Source of the DNA: Desulfobulbus sp. Tol-SR
GTDB lineage: Bacteria; Desulfobacterota; Desulfobulbia; Desulfobulbales; Desulfocapsaceae
Length of the DNA: 50,459 nt
Direction of reading: 5' to 3'
NCBI GenBank assembly: GCA_000769715.1
Contig: JROS01000063.1
Location: 1-50,459, forward strand
Shown in pieces: positions 1 through 9,186 of this stretch (its first letter is position 1; every line of letters starts with the position of its first letter). The position numbers and the translations under genes were made by a program. Below the pieces are notes generated by a model. That model ran no database searches, was not told where the DNA came from, and worked only from the letters and a program-made list of their open reading frames with translations.

Positions 1-74
1 GCGGATCAGGCGAATGCCCCGCCCCATCGACGTAACGCACCACCAGGATCGAAACCGATTATCGGGAAACGCCC

Positions 75-401
75 ATGTCACAATCGAAAACAACAGCACC
101 GAATGCCCCCCCGGCTCAACCGATGCTCCAGGCCATGGTCTGGTATCGGGAAGAACACTGGGAGACCTTGAAGAAACTCTTCACCGACGCCGATCGCCTG
201 CCGAAGACATACGGCGATTGGCTGCAGAGAGCGGAAGAGATGAAGACTCAGGTTCAGGCGGCCGGGGATATCGTCATCAAGGTGTATATCGATCCGGAGA
301 CCTTCCCGGCCTGGTGCCGGCACAAGGGACTGGCGATGGATGCCGAAGCCCGGTCGCAGCTGGCCATCGAGGTCGCCCAGAGCCAGTCGTTCAGCCTCTG
401 A
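75..401 (+). CDS. Small hypothetical protein
   Basis: A 108-residue soluble protein that I do not recognise. It has a low-complexity N-terminus rich in Ala, Pro and Thr, then a mostly helical, charged body with several Trp residues (WYREEHWETLKKLF, DWLQRAEEMK). No signal peptide, membrane segment or metal-binding cluster is visible; there is one Cys. A weak GGGA ribosome-binding site lies about ten bases before the ATG. It converges on rnhA, leaving a gap of about 30 bases. A regular codon pattern and a start with a ribosome-binding site favour a real gene. The function is unknown. Confidence 0.65.
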   Translation: MSQSKTTAPNAPPAQPMLQAMVWYREEHWETLKKLFTDADRLPKTYGDWLQRAEEMKTQVQAAGDIVIKVYIDPETFPAWCRHKGLAMDAEARSQLAIEVAQSQSFSL

Positions 402-430
402 ACCGCCCGAGCGCCCGCCCCCGGGCCGCC

Positions 431-1120
431 CTAGCGGCCGTACCCCCTGTCGGGGGGAAGATTGTGTCCCCTCGCGGTCGAGGTGGCGAGGACATCGCAG
501 CGTTCGTTACGGCTGTTGCCGGCATGGCCTTTCACCCAGACGAAACGTACCGCCATCGCCTCCGCAAGCCTGAGAAGCTCCGCCCACAGATCGGCGTTGA
601 GGGCCGGATGACCGTCCGACCGGCGCCAGCCCCTGTTTCTCCAGCTGCGCGCCCAGCCCTTTTCGATGCCGTTGACGACATAGCTCGAATCCGAGTGGAC
701 GACCACCGGCCGGCCTGACCCCTCGAGCTGCTGCAGGGCAACGATGCAGGCCATCAGCTCCATGCGGTTGTTGGTCGTCAGGCTGAAGCCGCCGCAGTAT
801 TCCTGTTCCTCGGCGCCATCGACGATGATGACGCCATACCCGCCCGGGCCGGGGTTGTTGATGCAGCCGCCATCGGTGAAGACGATCACCGTATCGGCAG
901 CGGCAGCAGCGTTCTCTGCCGCGGCAGCCACAGGTCGCGGTGTTCGCGCCGACCGCGGCGCATACAGGGGCGCCTCCAGCCAGGCCTCGGCCTCGGCGCG
1001 CGAGGCGAACCCCTTGAATTTCGCGCCTGGAAAGCCCTTCACCTGCCGCTCGGCCTCCGGCCACTGGCTATAGACGCCCGGCTCCCGCCCGGCCGCCACC
1101 GCATAAAATTTCTTTCCCAT
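431..1120 (-). CDS. rnhA: Ribonuclease HI with N-terminal hybrid-binding domain
   Basis: Cleaves the RNA strand of RNA:DNA hybrids, acting on R-loops and replication primers. The first 50 residues match the RNase H1 N-terminal (caulimovirus viroplasmin-like) hybrid-binding domain, with FYAVAAGREPGVY and GFASRAEAEAWL. A short Ala/Pro linker follows, then the catalytic domain from about residue 77. The four carboxylates are present: D83 (FTDGG), E121 (NRMELMA), D144 (SDSSYVVNG) and D209 (NERCDVLA), along with the loop histidine H199 (VKGHAGN). An AGGA site precedes the ATG. The 229-residue length fits the two-domain form. It lies about 50 bases downstream of the receiver/ATPase gene on the same strand and may be co-transcribed with it. 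Confidence 0.95.
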   Translation of the reverse strand: MGKKFYAVAAGREPGVYSQWPEAERQVKGFPGAKFKGFASRAEAEAWLEAPLYAPRSARTPRPVAAAAENAAAAADTVIVFTDGGCINNPGPGGYGVIIVDGAEEQEYCGGFSLTTNNRMELMACIVALQQLEGSGRPVVVHSDSSYVVNGIEKGWARSWRNRGWRRSDGHPALNADLWAELLRLAEAMAVRFVWVKGHAGNSRNERCDVLATSTARGHNLPPDRGYGR

Positions 1121-1168
1121 TCCGTCCTGAACTCTCCTTCGTTTCCTGTTCCGTCATCCGCCCTGCCC

Positions 1169-2083
1169 CTATCTGGCGACAACTCCGACAACCTCGTTTC
1201 CCCGCTCATTGAAGACCAGCGAGTCGAAACAGAGCGTGTTGGCCATGGCGATCCCGCGGCCATGGTTGTCGGTTGCCCGGGCCGGATCGAATTCCAGGTA
1301 CCGCCGCCAGTCGAACCCCTCCCCGTCGTCGGTGATCCGGATTGAGCAGGCATCCTCCCGGCGCTCAAACACGACCTCGACCTTGCGACCGCTGTAGCGC
1401 GGATCGGAGAGACGCCTGGCTATCTCGTCATCCCAGGCATTCTCCCTGATCAAGCTGCCCTTGACCTCGTAATCTATGGCGAGATTGCCGTGTTCGACGG
1501 CATTGATCAGCATTTCCGATATGCCGGTGAGGGCCCGCTCCGGCACGGGAAAAAAATTGGCCAGCAGGGCCGCCAGGCTCTCCCCCTCTTCGATCGTCCG
1601 GAACGTGCAGTTGAGGGCCTGAACGAGTCCGAAGCCGACCTTCCACTGGTTCATTTCGCTCCGCAGTTGCCTGAAGAGCTTCACCCGTTTGGCGGCGGCC
1701 CCGACGACCGACAGCAGGGTATCGTTGTCCAGCGGTTTGGTCAGGTAGTAAAATACCCCCGCCCGTATGCCCTCGACGATCTCTTCCGGCCGGTCCGCCG
1801 CCGTCTGCATGATGACCGGGATGTAGTGCAGCCGCTCATCGGCCTTCATCGCGGCGCAGACGGCGAGACCATCCATCTCCGGCATCATCCGGTCGAGCAG
1901 GACGATGTCGATCGAGCCGGGCTCACTGTGCAGTTGATCGAGCGCGTCCCTGCCGTTGACCGCCGTCCGGACCACGTACGCATCATGGCGACCGAGCAGG
2001 TTCTCGAGCAGCAGCAGCGAGACGGGATTGTCATCGACGGCCAGGATCTTGATCCGTTCCCCGCCATAATGCTCAATTTTCAT
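1169..2083 (-). CDS. Response regulator with C-terminal anti-sigma-type ATPase domain
   Basis: A 304-residue signalling protein with two domains. The receiver (about residues 10-125) has the acidic pair D17/D18, phosphoacceptor D64 (LLDRMMPEMDG) and the conserved K116 (LTKP). The C-terminal domain (about 160-300) is a HATPase_c fold like RsbW/SpoIIAB anti-sigma kinases, with an N-box (EMLINAVEHGN) and G1 box (DDGEGFDW). There is no PP2C or histidine-phosphotransfer domain. The start at 2083 is chosen because AAGGAGG sits immediately upstream; an in-frame ATG 24 codons earlier has no such site. Phosphorylation of the receiver probably controls the ATPase module, which may phosphorylate or bind an anti-sigma antagonist. 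No partner gene is in view. Confidence 0.88.
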   Translation of the reverse strand: MKIEHYGGERIKILAVDDNPVSLLLLENLLGRHDAYVVRTAVNGRDALDQLHSEPGSIDIVLLDRMMPEMDGLAVCAAMKADERLHYIPVIMQTAADRPEEIVEGIRAGVFYYLTKPLDNDTLLSVVGAAAKRVKLFRQLRSEMNQWKVGFGLVQALNCTFRTIEEGESLAALLANFFPVPERALTGISEMLINAVEHGNLAIDYEVKGSLIRENAWDDEIARRLSDPRYSGRKVEVVFERREDACSIRITDDGEGFDWRRYLEFDPARATDNHGRGIAMANTLCFDSLVFNERGNEVVGVVAR

Positions 2084-2241
2084 CTCAGCCTCCTTGGCCA
2101 TCTCCGCCTGATGGTGAACCAAAGGGAACGGAATCGGCACGATATCGATCCCCACCGCCGGAGAAACCGACCGCAGCCCCGGTCAACGGAGCGAGTGGTT
2201 CTGTATCGTCCATATTCAAGCGACACAGAGGGACAGCCAAC

Positions 2242-2275
2242 AAAAAGGCTGCATCGCCCGGTTGGACGTGCAGCC
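2242..2275 (-). terminator. Intrinsic terminator after yajC
   Basis: Read on the minus strand, a perfect 7-bp stem GGCTGCA/TGCAGCC closes a 15-base loop and runs straight into five T residues. It lies about 50 bases after the yajC stop codon. This ends the tgt-yajC transcript before the next gene and argues that secD/secF are not part of this operon. Confidence 0.85.
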
Positions 2276-2322
2276 TCGTCATTGCTCCTGCACACTGCAG
2301 GCACTCAGCATCCCTTGATGCC

Positions 2323-2688
2323 TCAGCCGCCGATTTTCTTGGCCTCGCTCTTGTCGGACTCCGGGACACCTTCCTTGGTCAGCGCCCCGGCGATGGCGTC
2401 ACGGGAAACCTTGATCTCCACGCCTTTCGCCACCTCGAGGGTCACGACCTTGTCCGTCAGGCCGGTGATCTCGCCATGAATTCCGCCCTTGGTGACGATC
2501 TTGTAGCCTTTTTTCAGATCACTCAGAAACGCCTGGTGCTGTTTTGCCTGTTTCTGCTGCGGCCGGATAAGCAGAAAATAGAAGACGACAAAGATGAGAA
2601 TCAACGGGATGAACTGGCCGAATGCGCCCAAGCCCCCGCCTGCGGCAGCCCCGGCAACGGGATCGGCCGCAAAAGCAACTCCTGTCAT
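2323..2688 (-). CDS. yajC: Sec translocase accessory subunit YajC
   Basis: A small membrane protein that associates with SecDF in the Sec secretion machinery. The 121-residue product has a short Ala/Gly-rich periplasmic N-terminus, one transmembrane helix (FIPLILIFVVFYFLLIRPQQ) and the family hallmark RPQQKQ directly after it. A cytoplasmic domain with YKIVTKGGIHGEITG and a Lys-rich tail follows. The start at 2688 has GGAGGAAATACC in front; an ATG 19 codons upstream lacks one. It follows tgt at about 100 bases, as in many proteobacteria (tgt-yajC-secD-secF), but here a terminator follows at once and secDF are absent. Confidence 0.95.
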   Translation of the reverse strand: MTGVAFAADPVAGAAAGGGLGAFGQFIPLILIFVVFYFLLIRPQQKQAKQHQAFLSDLKKGYKIVTKGGIHGEITGLTDKVVTLEVAKGVEIKVSRDAIAGALTKEGVPESDKSEAKKIGG

Positions 2689-2786
2689 GGTATTTCCTCC
2701 GAAGATTGAAATGAAATGCGGACGTGACCAGCAATATCGCCGCAACAGACCGAAAATCTATTGTCCTGGTGGTCGGGCAATGATAA

Positions 2787-3983
<1,197 letters not shown>

Positions 3984-4164
3984 TCATGGTTATCGGCCGG
4001 AATGGCCGATCTTACCTGACAGGCGGCCGGCCGTAAACTTTTTTCCAGCCAGGGTCGAAATTCAGCCGGCCGAGCGCCCTTCAGTCTTTTGTTTTGCCTT
4101 TGCGCCGTGTATTAAGCATACTCTGTCGATCCAGATCAACCTCAAAACGGAATACCTGCCGGCC

Positions 4165-4809
4165 ATGAAGACCATAGTCCTGATTGAAAACGATATTGTC
4201 GAGCTGGAATCACTCGTGGCCATCTTCAAGAAGTGGCAGAAGGAAATCAATGTCCTGACTGCCCGTGAAGAAGAGGCGGCGATCAACATCATTTCCTCCC
4301 AGCAGGTCGATCTCGTCATCTGCAATCTGTCCCTGCCCGGGAAAAATGAACTCCAGGACATCTCCCGCCTCACCGCCTCCTTTCCCTTTGTCCCCTGCAT
4401 CGCCATCGCCAGCAAGGGCAAGGACACTTCCAGCCAGGCGGTGAAGATGGGGGCCAGCCGCTGCCTGGAGAGCCCCATCGAAACGGAACGGCTGCTGGAC
4501 CAGGTGACCGAGTTGCTTGAGCTCAGTTCCAGCGGCACCGTCAAGGGCATCCCGATCCACAGTTTCCTGCAGATGCTGGAGAGTGAACGCAAGACCTGCA
4601 CCCTGCCGATCCACAGCAAAAAGGAGACCGGCATCCTCTACATCCGGGACGGTGAGCTGATCGGCGCCGAGCCCCCGACCCTGCGAAACGAAGAGGCCGC
4701 CCTCGCGATCATGAACTGGGACGAGGCGGTGATCGAGATCAAATACCTCAACGATCTCAGGGAGAACATCGATCGCTACCTGTTCTCGATCGAGAATATA
4801 TCCACCTGA
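4165..4809 (+). CDS. Degenerate receiver protein with C-terminal DUF4388-like domain
   Basis: A 214-residue protein. Residues 1-120 follow the receiver fold (IVLIEND near the N-terminus, VDLVICNLSLPG in the middle), but the phosphoacceptor Asp is replaced by Asn (N54) and the conserved Lys of the usual KP motif is Ser (CLESPIE). It is therefore unlikely to be phosphorylated normally. Residues 130-210 resemble the DUF4388/PATAN domain of deltaproteobacterial regulators (GILYIRDGELIGAEPP, EEAALAIMNWDEAVIEI). The gene is divergent from tgt and converges on the kinase-like gene 13 bases away. Probably a protein-interaction adaptor in signalling or motility; this is inference from the family. Confidence 0.8.
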   Translation: MKTIVLIENDIVELESLVAIFKKWQKEINVLTAREEEAAINIISSQQVDLVICNLSLPGKNELQDISRLTASFPFVPCIAIASKGKDTSSQAVKMGASRCLESPIETERLLDQVTELLELSSSGTVKGIPIHSFLQMLESERKTCTLPIHSKKETGILYIRDGELIGAEPPTLRNEEAALAIMNWDEAVIEIKYLNDLRENIDRYLFSIENIST

Positions 4810-4822
4810 CGGCCGGCCCCGG

Positions 4823-5881
4823 TTATCTCCCGGCAAAAATCCGGCGTATCGTCTCCTCCTGGCTGACGATGCTGTGCATCAGGGCGAACTGGGTCACGGC
4901 CCGCTCCAGGTTTTCCCCCCGCCGGCGGACCCGGAAATAGGTGTCGCCGCGCAGATGGTCGGTGAAAAAGCGCAGCCCCAGCTCGAAGGTGATCAGGGTG
5001 ATCGCCGGGCCGGCCAGGTCGCGATCGTGCCGGCCCAGCAGTCCGCCCATCTCGGCCGAGTAGCCTTCGAACCACGCCCGGCAGGTACCGACATCGAAGC
5101 CGACGGCCGCGGCTGCACCGCCCTCCCCGCCCCGGTTGCAGCACGATCGCAGACAATCGCCGAGATCGTGGTGCAGCAGGCCGGACCCGACGGTATCGAG
5201 ATCGATGAGGCTGACGACCTCGCCGTGGTCGTCGAACAGAAAATTTTCCACCTTGGGGTCGCCGTGGACGATACGGGCGGATAACCGCCCGTCGGCGCAG
5301 GCCTCCTGCAACAGCGCGGCCTGCGGCCGCATGATCTCCACCTCCATCATGCACCGGCGTTCCAGGGCGGCGGGGCGGTCGTCCCGGCCGGCCACCACCC
5401 GGTCGTATTCCGCCAGGTAGCCGGGCAGGACGTGGAAACCGGGCAAGGCGATCTCGAGGCCGTCGCTGCGCAGGTCGGCGGTGAAGCGGTGGAACCAGCC
5501 GAGACAGCGGCCGATCGCCGCCGCCTGAGAAGGTCGGGCAAGGCGGCTGACCGCCCGGCCGTCGATCCAGGTCTGGGCCCGCCACACCCCGCCGGACGCA
5601 TCGGTCCACCAGTCGTGTCCGGCCCGCGTCTTAATGAGAGTGGGAAATCGGAAGGGGCCGCCGGCCTGCCCGGATTTCTCGGCCAGGCATTCGGTAACCA
5701 GGGAAAAATTACGGACCACGGCGCGGGGATCGGCGAAGACCGCCGGATTGATGCGCTGGAGGACGAAGGGGGTGCCGGTCGTTGCCACCAGATAGGTGCA
5801 ATTGATGTTTCCCCGGCCAAGTTCCCGCACCTCCACCATATCCCCGGCAAACTGCACGGCAACGGCGGCCGCTTCGAGCAT
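4823..5881 (-). CDS. Phosphotransferase of the APH/choline kinase superfamily, probable sugar kinase
   Basis: About 352 residues with the aminoglycoside phosphotransferase-like fold. The nucleotide-binding N-lobe has ELGRGNINCTYLV. The catalytic loop is IVHGDPKVENFLFDD, and the metal-binding IDLDTVGSGLLHHDLGD follows. Members of this branch include N-acetylhexosamine 1-kinases, and the gene sits directly after glucokinase, so a sugar substrate is more likely than an antibiotic; the exact substrate is unknown. The start is uncertain: ATG at 5881 has a weak AGG site, while a TTG at 5938 adds 19 residues and overlaps the glk stop region. It ends the guaB-to-kinase run on the minus strand. Confidence 0.85.
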   Translation of the reverse strand: MLEAAAVAVQFAGDMVEVRELGRGNINCTYLVATTGTPFVLQRINPAVFADPRAVVRNFSLVTECLAEKSGQAGGPFRFPTLIKTRAGHDWWTDASGGVWRAQTWIDGRAVSRLARPSQAAAIGRCLGWFHRFTADLRSDGLEIALPGFHVLPGYLAEYDRVVAGRDDRPAALERRCMMEVEIMRPQAALLQEACADGRLSARIVHGDPKVENFLFDDHGEVVSLIDLDTVGSGLLHHDLGDCLRSCCNRGGEGGAAAAVGFDVGTCRAWFEGYSAEMGGLLGRHDRDLAGPAITLITFELGLRFFTDHLRGDTYFRVRRRGENLERAVTQFALMHSIVSQEETIRRIFAGR

Positions 5882-5938
5882 CGCCGCCTGCCCCTTGCCC
5901 GTCAGGTCCGCGGCTGGCCTGCTGCCGCTCGTCGCCAA

Positions 5939-6946
5939 TCAGGCCGTCCGGGTGCCGGCGAGCGCTGCCCGGCCGTAATGGACCGCCCCGAGCAATGCGG
6001 CGTTGCCCCTGGTAATGAGCCGGACGGGGATGGCCGTCATCAGCTCCTCCATCTTGTCCTTGCGGCGGAACGCCTCGAGCAGGCCGGCGAACGAAACGTG
6101 CCCGGCCAGGCGGGGGACGATGCCGCCGCCGATATAGAGACCGCCCCGGGCATAGGTTTTGAGCGCCAGGTTGCCGGCCTCGCTGCCGAGAATGGAGAGA
6201 AACAGCTCGATGGTGCGGCGGCAGAGCGGGCATGGCGCCTGGGCCAGGGCGGCATCGGCAACGACCGGGGTCCGGTCGACAGCCCCGGCAAGCGCTTCGG
6301 CCACGGCGTCGCTCTCCTGCCCGCGCCCCGTCTCCTTGAGAAAATCATAGAGGCGGGCGATACCCGGACCGGCGATCAGGTCCTCGTAACTCACCGGCCC
6401 TCCCCGCCGCATCATCCAGCGCAGCAGGTCGAGTTGCTCGGCGTCGACCGGGGCAAAATCGGCGTGGCCGCCTTCGCTGCCCCGGGGCATAAACGCCGTG
6501 TCTGTCCGGACGAGCAGCCCTTCGCCGAGCCCGGTGCCGGGGGCGATGACCGCGATCATCTCCCCGCCTTGACCGTCCCCCGGCTGCAGTTCGATCCAAT
6601 CCTCATCCCCGAGAATGGGGATCGAGGCACAGACGGCGGTCAGGTCGTTGAGCAGGACCACGCCGGCAAAGCCGAAGGCAGCCTCCAGCCGCTTCGCCTC
6701 GATGATCCACGGCAGGTTGGTGACGGTCGCCTTGTCCTTCCCGGTCACCCCGGCGACGGCAAGACAGGCGAATCGGGGCCGGAGACCGCACTCCCCCAGG
6801 AACCGGGCGATGATCTCCTCGATCCCGGCATGGTCGCGGCTGGGATAGCGCCGGCCGGCCAGGGGTCGGCAGTCATCGCCCGCCAGGGCGAACACCGCCA
6901 GTTCGCATTTGGTGCCGCCGATATCGGCAGCGAGAAGCGTCGTCAT
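5939..6946 (-). CDS. glk: Glucokinase
   Basis: Phosphorylates glucose with ATP to glucose 6-phosphate in the cytoplasm. The 335-residue product belongs to the proteobacterial Glk (PF02685) family. It has the phosphate-1 loop LAADIGGTKCELAVF at the N-terminus, the catalytic NDLTAVC, the phosphate-2 motif APGTGLGEG, the sugar-binding GSEGGHADFAP and LYIGGGIVPRL. The ATG at 6946 places the phosphate loop at the usual position; longer open frames upstream have no family match. It follows the NYN gene by 58 bases, and the kinase-like gene follows within a few bases or overlaps, so the two kinases are probably one transcriptional unit. Confidence 0.92.
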   Translation of the reverse strand: MTTLLAADIGGTKCELAVFALAGDDCRPLAGRRYPSRDHAGIEEIIARFLGECGLRPRFACLAVAGVTGKDKATVTNLPWIIEAKRLEAAFGFAGVVLLNDLTAVCASIPILGDEDWIELQPGDGQGGEMIAVIAPGTGLGEGLLVRTDTAFMPRGSEGGHADFAPVDAEQLDLLRWMMRRGGPVSYEDLIAGPGIARLYDFLKETGRGQESDAVAEALAGAVDRTPVVADAALAQAPCPLCRRTIELFLSILGSEAGNLALKTYARGGLYIGGGIVPRLAGHVSFAGLLEAFRRKDKMEELMTAIPVRLITRGNAALLGAVHYGRAALAGTRTA

Positions 6947-7004
6947 ATGCTGGGGCCTGTCTCCATGCCGGGAGTCCCGCGACGGAATGCTGCCGATTCC
7001 GCCG

Positions 7005-7769
7005 TCAACCGTCCAGGGCGCGGATATCCCAGGCCTCGGTCCGGCTGTTGTTGTCGGGGTTTTTGACGATGGTGAACTCGAAGATCTGCGAGGTGTCGAG
7101 AAACATGGCGTCATTGACATCGGCGGCCTTCGAGCAGTGGAAGAACACCGATTCCGGGATCAACCCTTCCGGCCGCAGGCGGTAATAGCGCATGAAGCCG
7201 AAGCCCCGATCGGGGTTGTAGTTGATCGGGATGCCGCGCTGGCGGTTCTCCCCCGGCGGCGCCTGAATGGGCAGCAGGCCCGGGATCAGATAGCCGGAAA
7301 GATAGCTGTCGGCGGCCTCCTTCAGCTCGGAGCTGACATACTTGAAACCGATGACCTCCACCCGGCAGCCCATGTTCTGCAGGGCCAACACCAGGCGGAT
7401 GAAATCGCCGTCGCCGGTCAGCAGGATGACCCGATCGAGGTTGCGGGCCTGATGCAGGGCATCGATGGCCAGATCCATGTCGGCGTTGGCCTTGGTGGTG
7501 AGGATGCCCTCGTCGTCGACGAAATGCTTGACATATTTCTTGATCACCCGGAACCCGCACTGGCGCAGGACCTCGTGGTAGCGGTAGAGCTTCTGCCGGT
7601 ACTCTGCGTCCTCCTTGGTCCGGGCCCGGTCTTCGGCCAGATAGGAGTTGGCCCGCAGCAGCACCGATTTGCCGACGCCGGCCAACTCCACCAGGACGTC
7701 GTAGCGCATCCCATAGCCGCCGCACAGCCGGATGTTCTCGGCATCGACATAGATTCCAGTCTTCAGCAT
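7005..7769 (-). CDS. NYN-domain (LabA/DUF88-type) nuclease-like protein with C-terminal cold-shock-like domain
   Basis: A 254-residue protein with an N-terminal NYN (PIN-like) fold. The acidic metal-site residues are visible: D9 in IYVDAENIRL, the KANADMDLAIDAL segment and LLTGDGDFIRLV, with IEVIGF-like strand VEVIGFKY after it. The C-terminal third (about residues 185-250) reads like an OB-fold/cold-shock domain (GIPINYNPDRGFGFMRYY, SVFFHCSKA). Proteins of this type are thought to be RNA nucleases. The gene lies 25 bases after guaA and 58 before glk, in the same direction. RNA cleavage or binding is inferred from the two domains. Confidence 0.85.
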   Translation of the reverse strand: MLKTGIYVDAENIRLCGGYGMRYDVLVELAGVGKSVLLRANSYLAEDRARTKEDAEYRQKLYRYHEVLRQCGFRVIKKYVKHFVDDEGILTTKANADMDLAIDALHQARNLDRVILLTGDGDFIRLVLALQNMGCRVEVIGFKYVSSELKEAADSYLSGYLIPGLLPIQAPPGENRQRGIPINYNPDRGFGFMRYYRLRPEGLIPESVFFHCSKAADVNDAMFLDTSQIFEFTIVKNPDNNSRTEAWDIRALDG

Positions 7770-7794
7770 CGGGTTCTATCCGCTCCGCCTTCGG

Positions 7795-9108
7795 TTATTC
7801 CCATTCGATCGTCGCCGGAGGCTTCGAGGAGATGTCGTAGACGACCCGGTTCACCCCCCGCACCTCATTGATGATCCGGCTCGAGATCGTCCCCAGCAGT
7901 TCGTAGGGGAGTTTCGACCAGTCGGCGGTCATCGCGTCCCGCGAGTCGACGGCGCGCAGGGCGATGACGTTCTCGTAGGTCCGGCCGTCACCCATGACCC
8001 CGACCGTCTGGATCGGCAGCAGGACCGCGAACGACTGCCAGACCTGGCGGTACCAGCCGCTCTTCTTCATCTCCTCGAGGACGATGACATCCGCCTGGCG
8101 CAGGACCCGCAGCCGCTCGGCCGTGACCTGGGCCAGGTAACGGACATCACCGATCTTGTGGGCCTCGTCCTCGAAGATTTTGATAAAGCCGAGACCGATC
8201 CGCTTGCGCTTGATCTCCGGGTCGACCACCCCCTGCAGTTCGCCGAGAAAGTAGTCGGTGGCATCGACATCGATGACGTTGAGTTTGCTCTTCTCCTTGA
8301 AGAAGCGCAGGATCGTCTCCGATTCGCCGGTCCGCATCAGGCCGTTGTTGACATGGATGCAGGTCAACTGATCGCCGATGGCCCGGTGGACGATGGCGGC
8401 CACCACCGACGAATCGACACCGCCGGACAGGGCGCAGAGGACCCGGTCGCCGCCGACCCGATCCTTGATCGCCGCCACCGTCAACTCGATGAAGGAATGC
8501 ATGGTCCACGACGGGCTGCAGTTGCAGATGCCGAAGATGAAGTTGCGGAGGACGTCGTTGCCGATCAGGGTATGGGCCACCTCCGGGTGGAACTGCACGG
8601 CGACGAAGGGTTTGGTCCGATGCCTGAGAGCGGCGTAGGGCGAATGGGCGCTGGTGGCGGTGACGGTGAAATCATCGGGCAGCAGCTCGATGCGATCACC
8701 ATGGCTCATCCACACCTGGTAATGGATCTCTTCGGATTCAAGGCCGGCGAACAGGCCATCCGTCTGGTGGATCACCAGGTCGGCCTTGCCGAACTCGCGC
8801 TTTTCCGCCCTCTCGACCCGGCCGCCCATCTGCTGCATCATCAGCTGGGCCCCGTAGCAGATCCCGAGGATGGGAATCCCCAGATCGAACAGCGCGGGAT
8901 CCGAATGCGGGGCGTCGGTATCGTAGACCGAGCAGGGACCGCCGGAGAGGACAATCCCCGACGGCTTGAGGGCCTTGATCTTCTCCAGCGGGATCGAGAA
9001 GGGGTGAATCTCGCTGTAGACCTTCTGCTCCCTGATCCGTCGGGCGATCAGCTGGGTGGTCTGCGACCCGAAATCGAGGATGAGTATCTTTTCGCTGTGG
9101 ATATCCAT
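7795..9108 (-). CDS. guaA: GMP synthase (glutamine-hydrolysing) with an internal in-frame deletion
   Basis: Converts XMP to GMP using glutamine and ATP. The class I amidotransferase half is intact: C84 in GICYGAQLM and the HPE triad part in VQFHPEVAHT. The ATP-pyrophosphatase loop LCALSGGVDSSVVAA is also present, and the C-terminus ends normally (SSKPPATIEWE). However, VRYLAQ (Q327) is joined directly to VTAERLRVLRQAD, so the stretch that in family members carries GT(I/L)YPDVIES, IKSHHNVGGLP and FPGPGL is missing. By comparison with E. coli GuaA about 81 codons are absent, giving 437 residues rather than about 518. The frame is kept. The missing stretch includes the lid and substrate-binding segments, so activity as drawn is doubtful. 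Confidence 0.9.
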   Translation of the reverse strand: MDIHSEKILILDFGSQTTQLIARRIREQKVYSEIHPFSIPLEKIKALKPSGIVLSGGPCSVYDTDAPHSDPALFDLGIPILGICYGAQLMMQQMGGRVERAEKREFGKADLVIHQTDGLFAGLESEEIHYQVWMSHGDRIELLPDDFTVTATSAHSPYAALRHRTKPFVAVQFHPEVAHTLIGNDVLRNFIFGICNCSPSWTMHSFIELTVAAIKDRVGGDRVLCALSGGVDSSVVAAIVHRAIGDQLTCIHVNNGLMRTGESETILRFFKEKSKLNVIDVDATDYFLGELQGVVDPEIKRKRIGLGFIKIFEDEAHKIGDVRYLAQVTAERLRVLRQADVIVLEEMKKSGWYRQVWQSFAVLLPIQTVGVMGDGRTYENVIALRAVDSRDAMTADWSKLPYELLGTISSRIINEVRGVNRVVYDISSKPPATIEWE

Positions 9109-9186
9109 GGTTCTCACATTTCCCATGTGGGAGAGGCGACAGCCGGCGTTGGACGACGGCGGCACCGCTCCCGCGGTTGATGAAGA

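Noticed and set aside
3992-4010. 7-bp hairpin ATCGGCC/GGCCGAT upstream of tgt
   Set aside because: There is no T-run on either side to make a terminator, and GGCC-rich palindromes are expected by chance at this GC content.
4823-5881. Aminoglycoside resistance gene
   Set aside because: The fold is that of aminoglycoside phosphotransferases, but the gene adjoins glucokinase in a housekeeping run with no mobile element, so a metabolic kinase is more likely.
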